DNA from: DATIBQ01 sp964573395
Lineage (GTDB): Bacteria > Patescibacteriota > Minisyncoccia > Phycocordibacterales > UBA9973
Direction of reading: 5' to 3'
Length of the DNA stretch: 64,000 nucleotides
NCBI GenBank assembly: GCA_964573395.1
Contig: CAZNJI010000005.1
Coordinates: 10,938-74,937 of the forward strand
A program made the translations under genes and the position numbers. Below, in pieces: positions 5,389 through 14,469 of this stretch. The notes beneath the pieces were generated by a model. It made no database searches and was not told the DNA's origin. It saw only the letters and a list, made by a program, of their open reading frames with translations. The stretch's first letter is position 1. Every line of letters begins with the position of its first letter.

Positions 5389-8082
5389 CTACGAGGCTTT
5401 CGCCTTGGCCGTAGCCTTCTCTGGTAAAGAACTATTAGTTCGTTTCTTTTTTTCAACATCAACACGAATGTCGCTGCCGGTAAAAGAGACGGTAATCGTA
5501 TCACCCTCGGCAATGTGCCGAGAAATGATTTTTGTCGCAACTGGATTCAAAATTTTCGTTTGAATTAGACGACTCAACGGACGCGCGCCGTAGTGCGGAT
5601 TATACCCTTCTTTTGAAAGGTACGAAAGCGCATCATCGGTAAGACGGATCTGAATTCCTTTATTCTTAAGCCGTTCAACCAGTTGGTCGACGCGGAGGGT
5701 CACAATTGATTTGATTGCCTCAGGAGACAGGATATCGAAAACCACGATTTCGTCAATTCGGTTCAAAAACTCCGGTCTGAAGTGGTCTTTAAGCGCTCCC
5801 GATACGCGATCTTTCACTTGGATATACTCATCAGCTGGAGACTGGTTATGGAATCCAATTGTTTCCATCTTCTGAATGAATTGACTGCCGATATTGCTCG
5901 TCATAATAATAACGGTATTCTTGAAGTTCACTATCCGCCCCTTAGAATCAGTAAGTCTTCCATCATCGAGCACCTGCAAAAGCACGTTAAACACTTCTGG
6001 ATGCGCCTTTTCAATTTCGTCGAACAGTACTACCGAGTACGGTCGGTGTCGAACTGCTTCGGTGAGCTGGCCCGATTCATCGTAGCCAACGTAGCCTGGA
6101 GGGCTGCCAATTAATTTTGAAATTGCGTGGCGCTCCATGTATTCGCTCATATCAATGCGAATGAGCGCCTTTTCGTCGTTAAACATGAATTCGGCAAGCG
6201 CCTTCGTGAGCTCGGTTTTTCCTACTCCAGTCGGCCCAAGAAAAATGAATGAGCCAATCGGCTTGTTCGGATCGGAAATGCCGGCACGCGATCGGCGAAC
6301 CACGTGCGCCACCTTCTCAATTGCTTCATCTTGTCCTACTACCCGCTTATGGAGCTCCGCTTCCATGTGCTCAAGTTTTTCCCGTTCTTCTTCAAGCATT
6401 TTTACGAGTGGAATACCTGTCCAACGCGCAACCACTGCCGCAATGTCTTCGGCGGTAATTTCTTCTTTAAGTACCCGGCGCGACTTCTGCAGTTTTTTGA
6501 GCTTTGCCATTTTTTGCTCCAGCTCTTTCTTGAGCATCGGAATATAGCCGTAGCGAATTTCTGCTGCTCGGCCAAGATCGACGCGCTGTTCGGCAGCATC
6601 GGCTTCAAGGCGCATCGTTTCGAGCTCTTTCTTCACTCGAGTAATGTCCTGCAAAAGCTCTTTTTCGTTTTTCCATTTAATTTCGGTTTCCTTTACCTTG
6701 TCTTGCGTGTTGGCAATCTCAGCATCAATTTCCTTCAACCGAGATTTTACCGACTTGCCGTGGCTTCCCTGCTCAAGATCTTTCTTCAGCGCCTCTTTCT
6801 CGATTTCAAGGCGCATGATTTTTCGATGCGATTCTTCAAGAACAGTTGGCTTGTTTTCAAGCTGCATGCGCAAGCTCGATGACGCTTCATCTAAAAGATC
6901 GATCGCCTTATCAGGAAGGTAGCGGTTGGTAATGTAGCGCGTTGAAAGCTGCACTGCCGAAACGATTGAGTCGTCGGTAATGTGCACACTGTGGTAAAGC
7001 TCGTACTTTTCTTTCAATCCTCGAAGAATGGCAATCGTATCTTCCTGGGTCGGCTCTTCAACGTAGACCGGCTGAAAGCGCCGAGCAAGCGCCGGATCTT
7101 TCTCGATGTGCTTCTGATATTCCTTGAGCGTCGTAGCACCAATGGCACGGATCTCTCCGCGGGCAAGCGCCGGTTTTAACATGTTTGCCATGTCCATCAT
7201 TCCCTCGGCTGCGCCAGCGCCAACGATGGTGTGAATTTCGTCGATGAAGAGAATAACCTTCCCTTCAAGCCGCTCAACTTCCTTGAGGATGTTTTTCAAT
7301 CGCTCTTCAAATTCTCCCCGGTACTTCGTTCCGGCAATGAGCGAGCCGATATCAAGAGAAACAAGCTCTTTGTCTTTGAGTGATTCCGGCACATCGCCGC
7401 GGGCAATGCGGTTTGCCAGCCCTTCCACGACGGCAGTTTTTCCGGTTCCTGGCTCTCCTAAAAGGATGGGATTGTTCTTCGTTCGGCGCGAAAGAATCTG
7501 CATAATGCGCATGATTTCCGCATCGCGGCCGATAACTGGATCGAGCTTGTCTTCATGGGCAAGCTTGGTGAGGTTTCTGGTAAATTTCGTCAGCATCCGC
7601 ATTTTTTTCATCTGCGGGTTGTCGGTATTTTTCGCCTGGCGAACTTCTTCAACAATACCTAAAAGCTCATCGCGGTTAATTTTAAATTTCGCCAAAACTT
7701 CCTGCGACTGGCTTGAAACATCAAGAAGTGCAATGAAGAGATGTTCGGTAGAAACGAAATTATCTTTCAGTTCCGTGGCAACGCGGAGCGAATGCTCGAA
7801 AATCTGCGCCAAGTCGCCCGTCACGAACATCTGGTATGACGGAGACATAGTGGTATTGGTTTCAGGCGCTTCAATTCCCTCGAGTACCGAATCGGTGAGA
7901 AGGATAGTGTCGACATCAAGCCGTTCCAGAAGCGAAAGAACGGTTGAATCTTCCTGGGTGAGGAGCGCGGCGAGCAAGTGCAGCGGGTTAACGTTATTCT
8001 GCCCTCTTTCAATTGCTAATTCATGTGCTCGTTTGATTGCCTCCTTCGCCTTGGTCGTAAATTGGTTTAGCGGTGGCATCAT
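5389..8082 (-). CDS. clpB: ClpB disaggregase
   Basis: 897 residues, close to the usual 860-880. Two N-terminal Clp repeats (FTTKAKEAIKRAHELA and the STEHLFIALL region) are followed by AAA+ domain 1 with Walker A GEPGTGKT and Walker B VILFIDEIH, and a long coiled-coil middle domain (about 410-540) typical of ClpB rather than ClpA or ClpC. AAA+ domain 2 has GPTGVGKT and VVLFDEIEKAHP. It unfolds aggregated proteins with DnaK and has no ClpP-binding loop that I can see. The last 20 residues are basic (KKKRTNSSLPEKATAKAKAS). It is transcribed alone, with about 200 non-coding bases upstream. Confidence 0.96.
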   Translation of the reverse strand: MMPPLNQFTTKAKEAIKRAHELAIERGQNNVNPLHLLAALLTQEDSTVLSLLERLDVDTILLTDSVLEGIEAPETNTTMSPSYQMFVTGDLAQIFEHSLRVATELKDNFVSTEHLFIALLDVSSQSQEVLAKFKINRDELLGIVEEVRQAKNTDNPQMKKMRMLTKFTRNLTKLAHEDKLDPVIGRDAEIMRIMQILSRRTKNNPILLGEPGTGKTAVVEGLANRIARGDVPESLKDKELVSLDIGSLIAGTKYRGEFEERLKNILKEVERLEGKVILFIDEIHTIVGAGAAEGMMDMANMLKPALARGEIRAIGATTLKEYQKHIEKDPALARRFQPVYVEEPTQEDTIAILRGLKEKYELYHSVHITDDSIVSAVQLSTRYITNRYLPDKAIDLLDEASSSLRMQLENKPTVLEESHRKIMRLEIEKEALKKDLEQGSHGKSVKSRLKEIDAEIANTQDKVKETEIKWKNEKELLQDITRVKKELETMRLEADAAEQRVDLGRAAEIRYGYIPMLKKELEQKMAKLKKLQKSRRVLKEEITAEDIAAVVARWTGIPLVKMLEEEREKLEHMEAELHKRVVGQDEAIEKVAHVVRRSRAGISDPNKPIGSFIFLGPTGVGKTELTKALAEFMFNDEKALIRIDMSEYMERHAISKLIGSPPGYVGYDESGQLTEAVRHRPYSVVLFDEIEKAHPEVFNVLLQVLDDGRLTDSKGRIVNFKNTVIIMTSNIGSQFIQKMETIGFHNQSPADEYIQVKDRVSGALKDHFRPEFLNRIDEIVVFDILSPEAIKSIVTLRVDQLVERLKNKGIQIRLTDDALSYLSKEGYNPHYGARPLSRLIQTKILNPVATKIISRHIAEGDTITVSFTGSDIRVDVEKKKRTNSSLPEKATAKAKAS

Positions 8083-8288
8083 ATAAGTGTAAAGTTATAA
8101 GGTTATAAGGTTATAAAGTTGAAAGTTAAATGGAAAGCGGAAAAAACATCCATGCAGACGGGACAGTGGTGCGGTAAGTTCTGTATTGGAAGTAGTATAG
8201 CATAAAAGTCAACAGCATTAAATATACTTTTTTGCCGGAAAAAAGTAATGGAAAAGATTTCGAGAAGTAGCCAGTTTGAAGTGAAGAA
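8083..8288 (-). promoter_or_regulatory. clpB upstream region with extended -10 box
   Basis: Read on the minus strand, TGCTATACT ends at 8194 and is the best promoter candidate, leaving a leader of about 105 bases. The leader contains TTATAAGG-type tandem units (8095-8118). No CIRCE or HrcA palindrome was seen. No gene is present. Confidence 0.45.
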
Positions 8289-9482
8289 CTAAACTAAATT
8301 GTATTTAGCCAATACTTCTTTCAAGGCGTTTACGGCTTGTTTTAATTGGTGAAGTGTCGTCATTCTGCCGTATGAAAACCGAAGCGCGCCAAGATCTTTT
8401 TCGTTTGGATATAAAAATGCAAGAATCGATGAATCTTTCCCGTCGTCGTTCTTGCAGGCGCTTTTTGAAGAAACGGCGATTCCCCGTGCATCAAGTTCAA
8501 TGACCATCAATTCGCTCTCAATGTGTGGCACAACTACGTGCGTAATGTGAGGCAATCGTTCTGTCTCGGCTCCGCTAATTTTGATGTTTGGAATTTCGGA
8601 GGTAAGCAGCGTTTCAAATTTTTCTTGCAATCGCTTCAGCCGGCGAACTTCTTTTTCTTTTATTTCATGCGCATACACGAGCGCCCATGAGAAATGGTAA
8701 ATCAAAAAGAGCGGTTCGGTTCCCGGCCGGATGCCGAACTCCTGGTTGCCTCCGTACTGCTGCTGGCGCAGTTTTACTCCTCGGCGGCAATAGAGCGCCC
8801 CAACGCCACGGTGCGTATAAAGCTTCGTGCTTCCAATGGTCAGTAAGTCGGGATGCAACTGGTCAACATTGAGCGAGCAGTACGGCGCTGCCTGGGTTGC
8901 ATCAACATGGAATAGTACTGCCTGATCGGGGTTAAGTTTCTTCCACTGCCGAATTACCTTCGCAATTTCTTTAATGGGCTGCAGGGTGCCAATTTCGTTA
9001 TGTCCGTACACGCACGAAACTAGTACAGTCTTTTCGCTCAGAAGCGATGCAACCGATTCAGCGGTTACGATTCCCTGTTCGTTTGGAACGGCATACTTAA
9101 TGGTTGCCCCCCGAGCAGCCAGTTCGGTAACGGCCATCAAGACCGATGGATGTTCGAACGAGCTCGTAATAATTTCCATCCGACTGTAAGATTTTTTCTT
9201 TCCAAAGAGTGCTTCAATGCTTCCAATGATTGCCAGCGTATTCGATTCAGTCGCCCCGGAAGTAAACATAATTTCTTCCGCATGCGCACCAAGAACGTTA
9301 GCCACGCGCTTGCGCGATTCTGATAGAATACGGCCAGCTTCAACTCCTTCGCGGTGGAGCGCATGCGGATTAGCGCGAATAATACTACTTGAAAGATGGG
9401 GAGTTTTCCTCATCAGGCGCTCGTCAAGCGGAGCGGCTGAAGCGTAGTCGAGATAGATTCTTTTGTTGGAAAAAAATCTCAT
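8289..9482 (-). CDS. Cysteine desulfurase, NifS/IscS-like
   Basis: 397 residues from MRFFSNKRIYLDYASAAPLD (9482). Upstream residues of the longer frame are not conserved. This PLP enzyme takes sulfur from cysteine for Fe-S clusters or thio-modified tRNA. Seen are the fold-type I start (YLDYASAAPLD), ATESNTLA, the HVDATQAAP block, the PLP lysine in GSTKLYTHRGVGALYCRRG and the catalytic cysteine in VSSKSACKNDDG. No iscU, sufU or tRNA thiolase lies next to it. It is divergent from the DUF4446-infB operon, whose promoter starts 3 bases from this start codon. Confidence 0.9.
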   Translation of the reverse strand: MRFFSNKRIYLDYASAAPLDERLMRKTPHLSSSIIRANPHALHREGVEAGRILSESRKRVANVLGAHAEEIMFTSGATESNTLAIIGSIEALFGKKKSYSRMEIITSSFEHPSVLMAVTELAARGATIKYAVPNEQGIVTAESVASLLSEKTVLVSCVYGHNEIGTLQPIKEIAKVIRQWKKLNPDQAVLFHVDATQAAPYCSLNVDQLHPDLLTIGSTKLYTHRGVGALYCRRGVKLRQQQYGGNQEFGIRPGTEPLFLIYHFSWALVYAHEIKEKEVRRLKRLQEKFETLLTSEIPNIKISGAETERLPHITHVVVPHIESELMVIELDARGIAVSSKSACKNDDGKDSSILAFLYPNEKDLGALRFSYGRMTTLHQLKQAVNALKEVLAKYNLV

Positions 9483-9484
9483 AA

Positions 9485-9513
9485 TTGAAAAAATGTTGAA
9501 ATTATTGTAGAAT
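9485..9513 (+). promoter_or_regulatory. Promoter of the DUF4446-infB-rbfA operon
   Basis: TTGAAA at 9485-9490, exactly 17 bases, then TAGAAT at 9508-9513. The predicted transcription start (about 9520) meets the ATG at 9522, so the first gene is probably translated from a leaderless mRNA. Confidence 0.65.
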
Positions 9514-9521
9514 TTGTCGCT

Positions 9522-9998
9522 ATGATACTCGAGAGTATACCATTTATCATCGGCCTCCTTGCGTTTATTGTTCTTGCAGTGGCTGCGCTCTTTATAGCGC
9601 ACATCCGCCTTTCTCGAAAGCTCAAGCGGTTCATGCTCGGCAAAAGCGCTTCATCGCTCGAAGAAAGCCTTGAAAGTATCATTGAACGAAATAGCACGAT
9701 CGAAAAAACGCTCTCGGCCCATAAGGAAGCACTTGAAATTATTAATACGCGCCTCTCGGGCAGCATCCGCGGCACATCGCTTGTGCGCTATGATGCATTT
9801 CAAAACTCAGGCGGCGCGCAGAGTTTTGCGGCAGGATTCCTTGATGAGCACGGCAATGGATTTATTCTTTCAGTCGTAACGAATCGAAGCCACGTAGGCG
9901 TATACGCAAAACCGGTTGCCGGCTTTGTAGCAACGGTCGAACTAACGCCGGAAGAATCAGAAGCATTGATGAAAACTAAAGAACAGCAAAAAATATGA
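9522..9998 (+). CDS. DUF4446 family membrane-anchored protein
   Basis: 158 residues. One N-terminal transmembrane helix (IPFIIGLLAFIVLAVAALFI) is followed by a coiled-coil stretch (SLESIIERNSTIEKTLSAHK). The conserved C-terminal domain has LVRYDAFQNSGGAQSFAAGF and NGFILSVVTNRSHVGVYAKPV, which is the DUF4446 signature. Function unknown. It overlaps infB by 4 bases (ATGA), so translation is probably coupled. Confidence 0.85.
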   Translation: MILESIPFIIGLLAFIVLAVAALFIAHIRLSRKLKRFMLGKSASSLEESLESIIERNSTIEKTLSAHKEALEIINTRLSGSIRGTSLVRYDAFQNSGGAQSFAAGFLDEHGNGFILSVVTNRSHVGVYAKPVAGFVATVELTPEESEALMKTKEQQKI

Positions 9999-11482
9999 GT
10001 ACTATCCCCCGCCCTCCAGTTGTCGCCGTCATGGGACATATCGACCACGGAAAATCGACACTTCTGGATTACATTCGAAAAACAAACATCGTAGCCCAGG
10101 AAGCGGGTGGTATTACTCAGCACCTTTCGGCGTACGAAATAGTACACGCCGGAAGCAACGGTACTGGTCGCGCCATTACCTTCCTTGATACTCCCGGCCA
10201 TGCAGCATTTTCAGGAATGCGAGAGCGCGGCGCCCAAGTGGCAGACATTGCCATCTTAGTTGTTTCTGCCGAAGACGGAGTGAAAGCGCAGACGATTGAA
10301 GCACTGAAAACCATTCTTGAAGCAAAGATTCCCTACATCGTTGCCATCAATAAAATCGATAAGCCGGAAGCGAACATAGAAAAAATAAAAATGAACCTTG
10401 CCGAACATGAAGTGCTGGTTGAAGGATACGGCGGGCAAATTCCGTTCGTTCCCATTTCCGCAGTAACCGGCCAGGGCATCGATGATTTGCTTGAAACTAT
10501 CCTGCTTGTTGCCGACCTTGAACAGTTTACAGGAGACTCAAGCGCTCCGGCTGAAGGCATTGTTATTGAATCGAAACTCGATGCAAAGCGCGGTATTGCC
10601 GCAACGATCATTATTAAGAACGGAACGCTCAAAAAGGGCGAATTCGTCGTTGCAGGAGATTCATTCGCTTCAACCCGCATCATTGAAAACTTCCTGGGAA
10701 AGCAGGTGGAATCAGTCAGTTTCTCTTCTCCGGTGCAGCTGGTGGGCTTTTCTAAACTTCCCGCAGTTGGAAGCAGCATTACCCTGGTAAAAACAAAACG
10801 AGAAGCCGAAAATCTTTCTTCGGGAAATGCCGAGACACTGAAGCGAAGACACGAACAGGTGCACGTAGCAGAGGGCATGAAAGTAGTACCCCTTATCATT
10901 AAAAGCGACGTATTCGGCACCGCTGAAGCAATTGAACGGGAAATCAAGAAATTGAGCGTTGATGATGTCTATCCGAAAATAATCAGCAAAGGAATCGGGA
11001 CCGTATCGGAATCTGACATCAAGCTTGCGCTTGGCGACAAAGAAACGCTCATTGTTGCCTTTAATGTTGGCGTCGAACCAATCGTTCGGGAGCTCGCAGA
11101 AAAAGCAGGAATTGCCGTTCAGCCGTTCACCATTATCTATAAACTGACCGAATGGCTTGCCGAAGAGCTTGAGCGCCGCAGACCGCGAAAAGAAGTGCGT
11201 GAAGTGATTGGCAAGGCTAAAGTGCTAAAAGTCTTCTCTAAAACAAAAGAGCGGCAGGTTATTGGCTGCCGAATCGAAAGCGGGCTGCTTTCAGAACAAG
11301 CGAAAGTAAGCGTGCTCCGACGCGATTTCGAAATAACGCACGGAACGATCGTTGGGCTTGAGCAAAACAAGCAAAAAACAAAAGAAATTAAAGAAGGGAA
11401 CGATTGCGGCATTCTGATTGAAACGAAGAATGATGTTGCACCGGGAGACGTGCTTGAGGCGTACACCATGGTAACGCGCTAA
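9995..11482 (+). CDS. infB: Translation initiation factor IF-2, short form
   Basis: 495 residues. It starts directly at the G domain: G1 GHIDHGKS, G3 DTPGHAAF, G4 NKID, then domains II, III and IV (VIGKAKVLKVFSKTKERQVIG). The N-terminal region that makes most IF-2 proteins 700-900 residues long is absent, as in other reduced CPR genomes. It delivers initiator tRNA to the 30S subunit. It has a 4-base overlap with the DUF4446 gene and 5 bases to rbfA. Confidence 0.96.
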   Translation: MSTIPRPPVVAVMGHIDHGKSTLLDYIRKTNIVAQEAGGITQHLSAYEIVHAGSNGTGRAITFLDTPGHAAFSGMRERGAQVADIAILVVSAEDGVKAQTIEALKTILEAKIPYIVAINKIDKPEANIEKIKMNLAEHEVLVEGYGGQIPFVPISAVTGQGIDDLLETILLVADLEQFTGDSSAPAEGIVIESKLDAKRGIAATIIIKNGTLKKGEFVVAGDSFASTRIIENFLGKQVESVSFSSPVQLVGFSKLPAVGSSITLVKTKREAENLSSGNAETLKRRHEQVHVAEGMKVVPLIIKSDVFGTAEAIEREIKKLSVDDVYPKIISKGIGTVSESDIKLALGDKETLIVAFNVGVEPIVRELAEKAGIAVQPFTIIYKLTEWLAEELERRRPRKEVREVIGKAKVLKVFSKTKERQVIGCRIESGLLSEQAKVSVLRRDFEITHGTIVGLEQNKQKTKEIKEGNDCGILIETKNDVAPGDVLEAYTMVTR

Positions 11483-11487
11483 ATAAT

Positions 11488-11811
11488 ATGGAACAGAACC
11501 GGAAAGAAAAAATAGAAATGCACCTGAAGGAAATTATTGCTACCTTTCTTGAGCGCGAATCAAACCGCACGAATCTACTGACGGTTACCCGCGTTCTGCT
11601 TGGCGACCGCGGCAAGCGTGCTCTAGTGTACCTCACTGTTCTTCCTGAAAGCGCAGAGGAAAGCGCCCTTTCGTTTGCAAAGCGAAAGCGCGCGGAGATG
11701 CGGGAATTTATCAAACCCTATCTGAATACAAAAACAATTCCCTTTCTCGACGTTGCAATTGACACTGGCGAGAAAGCCCGACAAACTATAGATGCTCTGT
11801 TAAAAGAGTGA
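11488..11811 (+). CDS. rbfA: Ribosome-binding factor A
   Basis: 107 residues with the RbfA KH-like fold pattern: EIIATFLERE, LLTVTRVLLGDRGKRALVYLTV, then FIKPYLNTKTIPFLDVAIDTG. It matures the 30S subunit and 16S 5' end. The infB-rbfA order is common in bacteria. tRNA-Cys follows after 2 bases and may share the transcript. Confidence 0.9.
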   Translation: MEQNRKEKIEMHLKEIIATFLERESNRTNLLTVTRVLLGDRGKRALVYLTVLPESAEESALSFAKRKRAEMREFIKPYLNTKTIPFLDVAIDTGEKARQTIDALLKE

Positions 11812-11813
11812 TT

Positions 11814-11885
11814 GTCCTGGTGGCCAAGTGGTAAGGCGGAGCTCTGCAAAAGCTCTATACGCGAGTTCGATTCTCGCCCAGGACT
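11814..11885 (+). tRNA. tRNA-Cys(GCA)
   Basis: Acceptor GTCCTGG pairs with CCAGGAC. Discriminator T is typical of tRNA-Cys. Loop CTGCAAA gives GCA. No CCA encoded. Confidence 0.93.
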
Positions 11886-11891
11886 CCCTAA

Positions 11892-11931
11892 AACATTTGC
11901 TTCGCAAATGTTCGGGCGAATAATTTGCCCG
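11892..11931 (+). other. Two tight hairpins between tRNA-Cys and tRNA-Leu
   Basis: AACATTTGC/GCAAATGTT with a 3-base loop (11892-11912), directly followed by CGGGC/GCCCG with a 9-base loop (11913-11931). There is no T run, so processing or spacer structures are more likely than a terminator. Confidence 0.5.
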
Positions 11932-11964
11932 AGGCAAATTGTTTTAGCCACAACGTAATACATT

Positions 11965-12048
<84 letters not shown>

Positions 12049-12108
12049 CAAATAAAAAAAGAGTTTTGTGGTCAGGGATAAATACATAATTTGCAGGAAT
12101 CTCACAAG

Positions 12109-12194
12109 CTGGGAAACCCACGGTTTTCCCAATCCTTCCTCCACGGGGAAACAGCAGTTTCCCCGACCCCCTTCTGGTTCGAATCCTGCTAGAC
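12109..12194 (+). repeat. Twin-hairpin repeat with tRNA 3'-end fragment, copy 2
   Basis: Same element as at 5010-5098, on the opposite strand: TGGGAAACCC/GGTTTTCCCA, a linker, then CGGGGAAAC/GTTTCCCCG, then GGTTCGAATCCTGCTAG, a tRNA T-arm and acceptor fragment matching the 3' end of tRNA-Lys at 12249-12270 in inverted orientation. It follows tRNA-Leu(TAA) as copy 1 follows tRNA-Tyr. Confidence 0.7.
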
Positions 12195-12205
12195 TAATCA
12201 ATGTA

Positions 12206-12241
12206 ACAAAAAATTCCTAGCAATAAGCTAAGAATTTTTTA
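12206..12241. terminator. Terminator between converging tRNA genes
   Basis: AAAAATTC, one mismatch, TAGC, a short loop, AGCTAAGAATTTTTT. It lies between tRNA-Leu(TAA) plus repeat on one side and tRNA-Lys on the other. Confidence 0.7.
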
Positions 12242-12246
12242 TTATG

Positions 12247-12319
12247 TGCGCCTAGCAGGATTCGAACCTGCGACCGTTTGCTTAAGAGGCAACTGCTCTA
12301 CCGACTGAGCTATAGGCGC
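12247..12319 (-). tRNA. tRNA-Lys(CTT)
   Basis: Acceptor GCGCCTA pairs with TAGGCGC, discriminator A. Loop CTCTTAA gives CTT. No CCA encoded. The lowest pair of the anticodon stem is mismatched. Confidence 0.88.
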
Positions 12320-12330
12320 TTATAAAAATG

Positions 12331-12414
12331 TGCCGAGGAGAGGACTTGAACCTCCACAGGTGTAACCCTACCTGCTCCTAAGGCAGGCGCGTCTACCAAT
12401 TTCGCCACCTCGGC
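12331..12414 (-). tRNA. tRNA-Leu(TAG)
   Basis: Acceptor GCCGAGG pairs with CCTCGGC, discriminator A, class II variable arm. Loop CTTAGGA gives TAG. It lies 11 bases upstream of tRNA-Lys on the same strand. Confidence 0.93.
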
Positions 12415-12471
12415 AGGCACTTTTTTATACCATAATTCCCTTTTCTTTTCAAAGATTCCTTTCCATTTATA

Positions 12472-12501
12472 TTGACAAATAAACATTTTTATGCATAATA
12501 T
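12472..12501 (+). promoter_or_regulatory. Promoter for the SPFH-like gene pair
   Basis: TTGACA at 12472-12477, an 18-base spacer, TAATAT at 12496-12501. The ATG is at 12537, with an AT-rich leader of about 28 bases. Confidence 0.65.
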
Positions 12502-12536
12502 AATCAAACAATTTTCGTAAATTAAAAATAAAAAAT

Positions 12537-13757
12537 ATGGCATCAAACAAACGTCCGCTATTTCTGTTTACCCCTGAAAAAGGTAAGCATTATATCCTCA
12601 CCAAATTCAACAAGGAAGTTGAGGAGGTATTCTACGATCCGAATAATCCGACAGAAGACGAGCCCTCTCTTTTATTCCTTATCCCCTACTTTTGGCAATT
12701 AGCCCAGTGGCAGCTTGAATGGACTGAAAGGATGAGCAAAGATGAAGCAATCGCCCGGAGAGAAAAAATTAAAAACGATCCGTTCCGAAGCCTTGAAATC
12801 TTGCTCGATCTTCCAACTGCAACTGAAGGACAACAATTAACCCAAGAAGGGAAAGAATCTGAGAAAACCGATGAAGCGAAATCGCTTCAGGTTATCGTTG
12901 TTCGGAAAGAGCCAGTTTGGTACTTGTTTCATTTGGAAGCTCACCCTGTTATTGTTCCGTTTACTACAGAAGACGGGAGCGACTTCCTGCTCATCGTGCA
13001 AGCAGCGTATCAAACCAATGATGCAATCCTCGCAAAAACAAGCGTGAAAAACTATTTGTCGTTTGCGGAGGTTCAAATTTCAGAGGCGCTGGGAACTATT
13101 GGAAGAAATAAAACGTTCGACCAAGCCCTAAAAATCGATTCTGAAAATTTCGGAGATTTTGTCTCGGAAGGAATTACTATTGCTGATAACAGCTCTGAGA
13201 CAAGAAGAAAGAAAAAAAGCGGCATCATCAAAGTCATCAAATACCTCAACAAAGAAAAGTTTAGAAAGTTAGGATTTGAGCTCACCGATCTCATGTTCAC
13301 CCGAGTGCTGGTAACCAGAAGGTCTCATGACATTTTGGAACAAAAAGAAAACCTGAAAAAAGCCGTGCTGCAAAATCAGATCGCAGAAGAGCAGGCAAAT
13401 GCTTTTAAAAAGCATCGCCAGGCTCAAATCGACATGCAGCGCAAAGAAGGCATCATTGTTTCAAAGAACATGCGCGACCAACTGCAAGAGGTTTACCGTT
13501 TCGACTACCATGAATCTCAATTGGTAGACAAAACAACGACAACCATTGCTCAAAACCTGGGAGCAACGCACGGGAAATTAACCCTCCTCGGAGAATCATT
13601 TCTGTCTAAAAAATCAGAAATGTACAAAGAGGCAGTGCTTGCAAACATGACTACCGAAGAAGAGCCTGATGTTGCAGGCACCATTGAAGAGGCAAACAAA
13701 CAACAGAAAACGCCAAACAAACGAAAAGGAGGTAAATATGGCAAACCAAGGAACTAA
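12537..13757 (+). CDS. SPFH/band-7-like protein (tentative)
   Basis: 406 residues, no signal peptide. The middle part (about 145-300) has the rhythm of an SPFH domain: FLLIVQAAYQTNDAILAKTS, VQISEALGTIGRNKTFDQAL, later KLGFELTDLMFTRVLVTR, then a charged helix (QIAEEQANAFKKHRQAQIDM) like the coiled coil after stomatin domains. A Lys-rich inset (TRRKKKSGIIKVIKYLNKEK) and the lack of an N-terminal membrane hairpin are unusual. It overlaps the next gene, a membrane protein, by 20 bases. The two probably work together as scaffold and membrane anchor. Assignment by pattern only. Confidence 0.55.
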   Translation: MASNKRPLFLFTPEKGKHYILTKFNKEVEEVFYDPNNPTEDEPSLLFLIPYFWQLAQWQLEWTERMSKDEAIARREKIKNDPFRSLEILLDLPTATEGQQLTQEGKESEKTDEAKSLQVIVVRKEPVWYLFHLEAHPVIVPFTTEDGSDFLLIVQAAYQTNDAILAKTSVKNYLSFAEVQISEALGTIGRNKTFDQALKIDSENFGDFVSEGITIADNSSETRRKKKSGIIKVIKYLNKEKFRKLGFELTDLMFTRVLVTRRSHDILEQKENLKKAVLQNQIAEEQANAFKKHRQAQIDMQRKEGIIVSKNMRDQLQEVYRFDYHESQLVDKTTTTIAQNLGATHGKLTLLGESFLSKKSEMYKEAVLANMTTEEEPDVAGTIEEANKQQKTPNKRKGGKYGKPRN

Positions 13758-14424
13758 CAAAAGGCGTAGGCTGCAGCCATGGTGGGTAAAAATAGCATGG
13801 TGGACAGCAGTGCTCTTAGCTTTTGCTATCATCATAGGGCTACTCATTCTCATTTTCAGCATTCCCTGGTATTGGCTGCTGCTTGGAATCGCAGCGATTT
13901 ATCTCCTTTCGCAAGGAAGATCGATCGGATCAGTTACTGTTCCTGGCATAGGATGGAAATGGGTACTTGGAATTCTAATTGGTACTGGAGTTCTACTCAG
14001 CCTTCCATCCATCATCGGCTGGATTAAAACAAAGACTGAAACAGGATATTACGCCTGGGCGAAACGCTACTACGAGAACCTTTCAGAAGAAGAGAAAATC
14101 AAAGCTGGAATAGGTTGGAGTACCATCAGTCAAGGAGAAACAAAATATTTGTTTCTCCAAAGGGATAAAAGCCGCACTTTTGAATTCGACGGATTAGAGA
14201 ACGGTGATACCGTTACTGCCCGCCTGATGCGAAGAGATACTGATTCGCCGCGGATGATTGCCGTTTGGACGGAGGGTAACCCAATTTACATTAATGGCTA
14301 TCCTTATGGAACAAAAGAAGATGTGGATGGTTTTCCTATCGACTTTGAAACAAATCTGAGCCCAGGGTTGTACCTGGTAACAGTCAACAAAAAAATCAAA
14401 ATGCGCTTTGCCAAAGAATGGTAA
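13738..14424 (+). CDS. Membrane protein, 228 residues, partner of the SPFH-like gene
   Basis: Start chosen at ATG 13738 because AAAGGAGG (13726-13733) is a clear ribosome-binding site inside the end of the upstream gene. Two or three transmembrane helices (IAWWTAVLLAFAIIIGLLIL, WYWLLLGIAAIYLL, VLGILIGTGVLLSLPSII) are followed by an exported or cytosolic C-terminal domain of about 120 residues with SRTFEFDGLENGDTVTARL and YINGYPYGTKEDVDGFPI, beta-rich in look. Not recognised. A terminator follows directly. Confidence 0.75.
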   Translation: MANQGTNKRRRLQPWWVKIAWWTAVLLAFAIIIGLLILIFSIPWYWLLLGIAAIYLLSQGRSIGSVTVPGIGWKWVLGILIGTGVLLSLPSIIGWIKTKTETGYYAWAKRYYENLSEEEKIKAGIGWSTISQGETKYLFLQRDKSRTFEFDGLENGDTVTARLMRRDTDSPRMIAVWTEGNPIYINGYPYGTKEDVDGFPIDFETNLSPGLYLVTVNKKIKMRFAKEW

Positions 14425-14427
14425 CGC

Positions 14428-14460
14428 AAAACGCCATCCGAGTTCGGATGGCGTTTTTTA
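14428..14460 (+). terminator. Terminator between converging operons
   Basis: AAACGCCATCCG, loop AGTT, CGGATGGCGTTT, then TTT. It also ends the pilin operon on the other strand. Confidence 0.85.
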
Positions 14461-14469
14461 CTGCCTCAT

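Noticed and set aside
5003..5563. Open frame across the repeat, tRNA-Tyr and clpB end
   Set aside because: It runs antisense over a tRNA and a conserved gene. The peptide (GQDLNLRSPKAPDLQSG) is the well-known translation of tRNA antisense.
7244..8086. 280-codon plus-strand frame over clpB
   Set aside because: It is a mirror frame of a highly conserved gene and has a Ser/Arg-rich nonsense composition.
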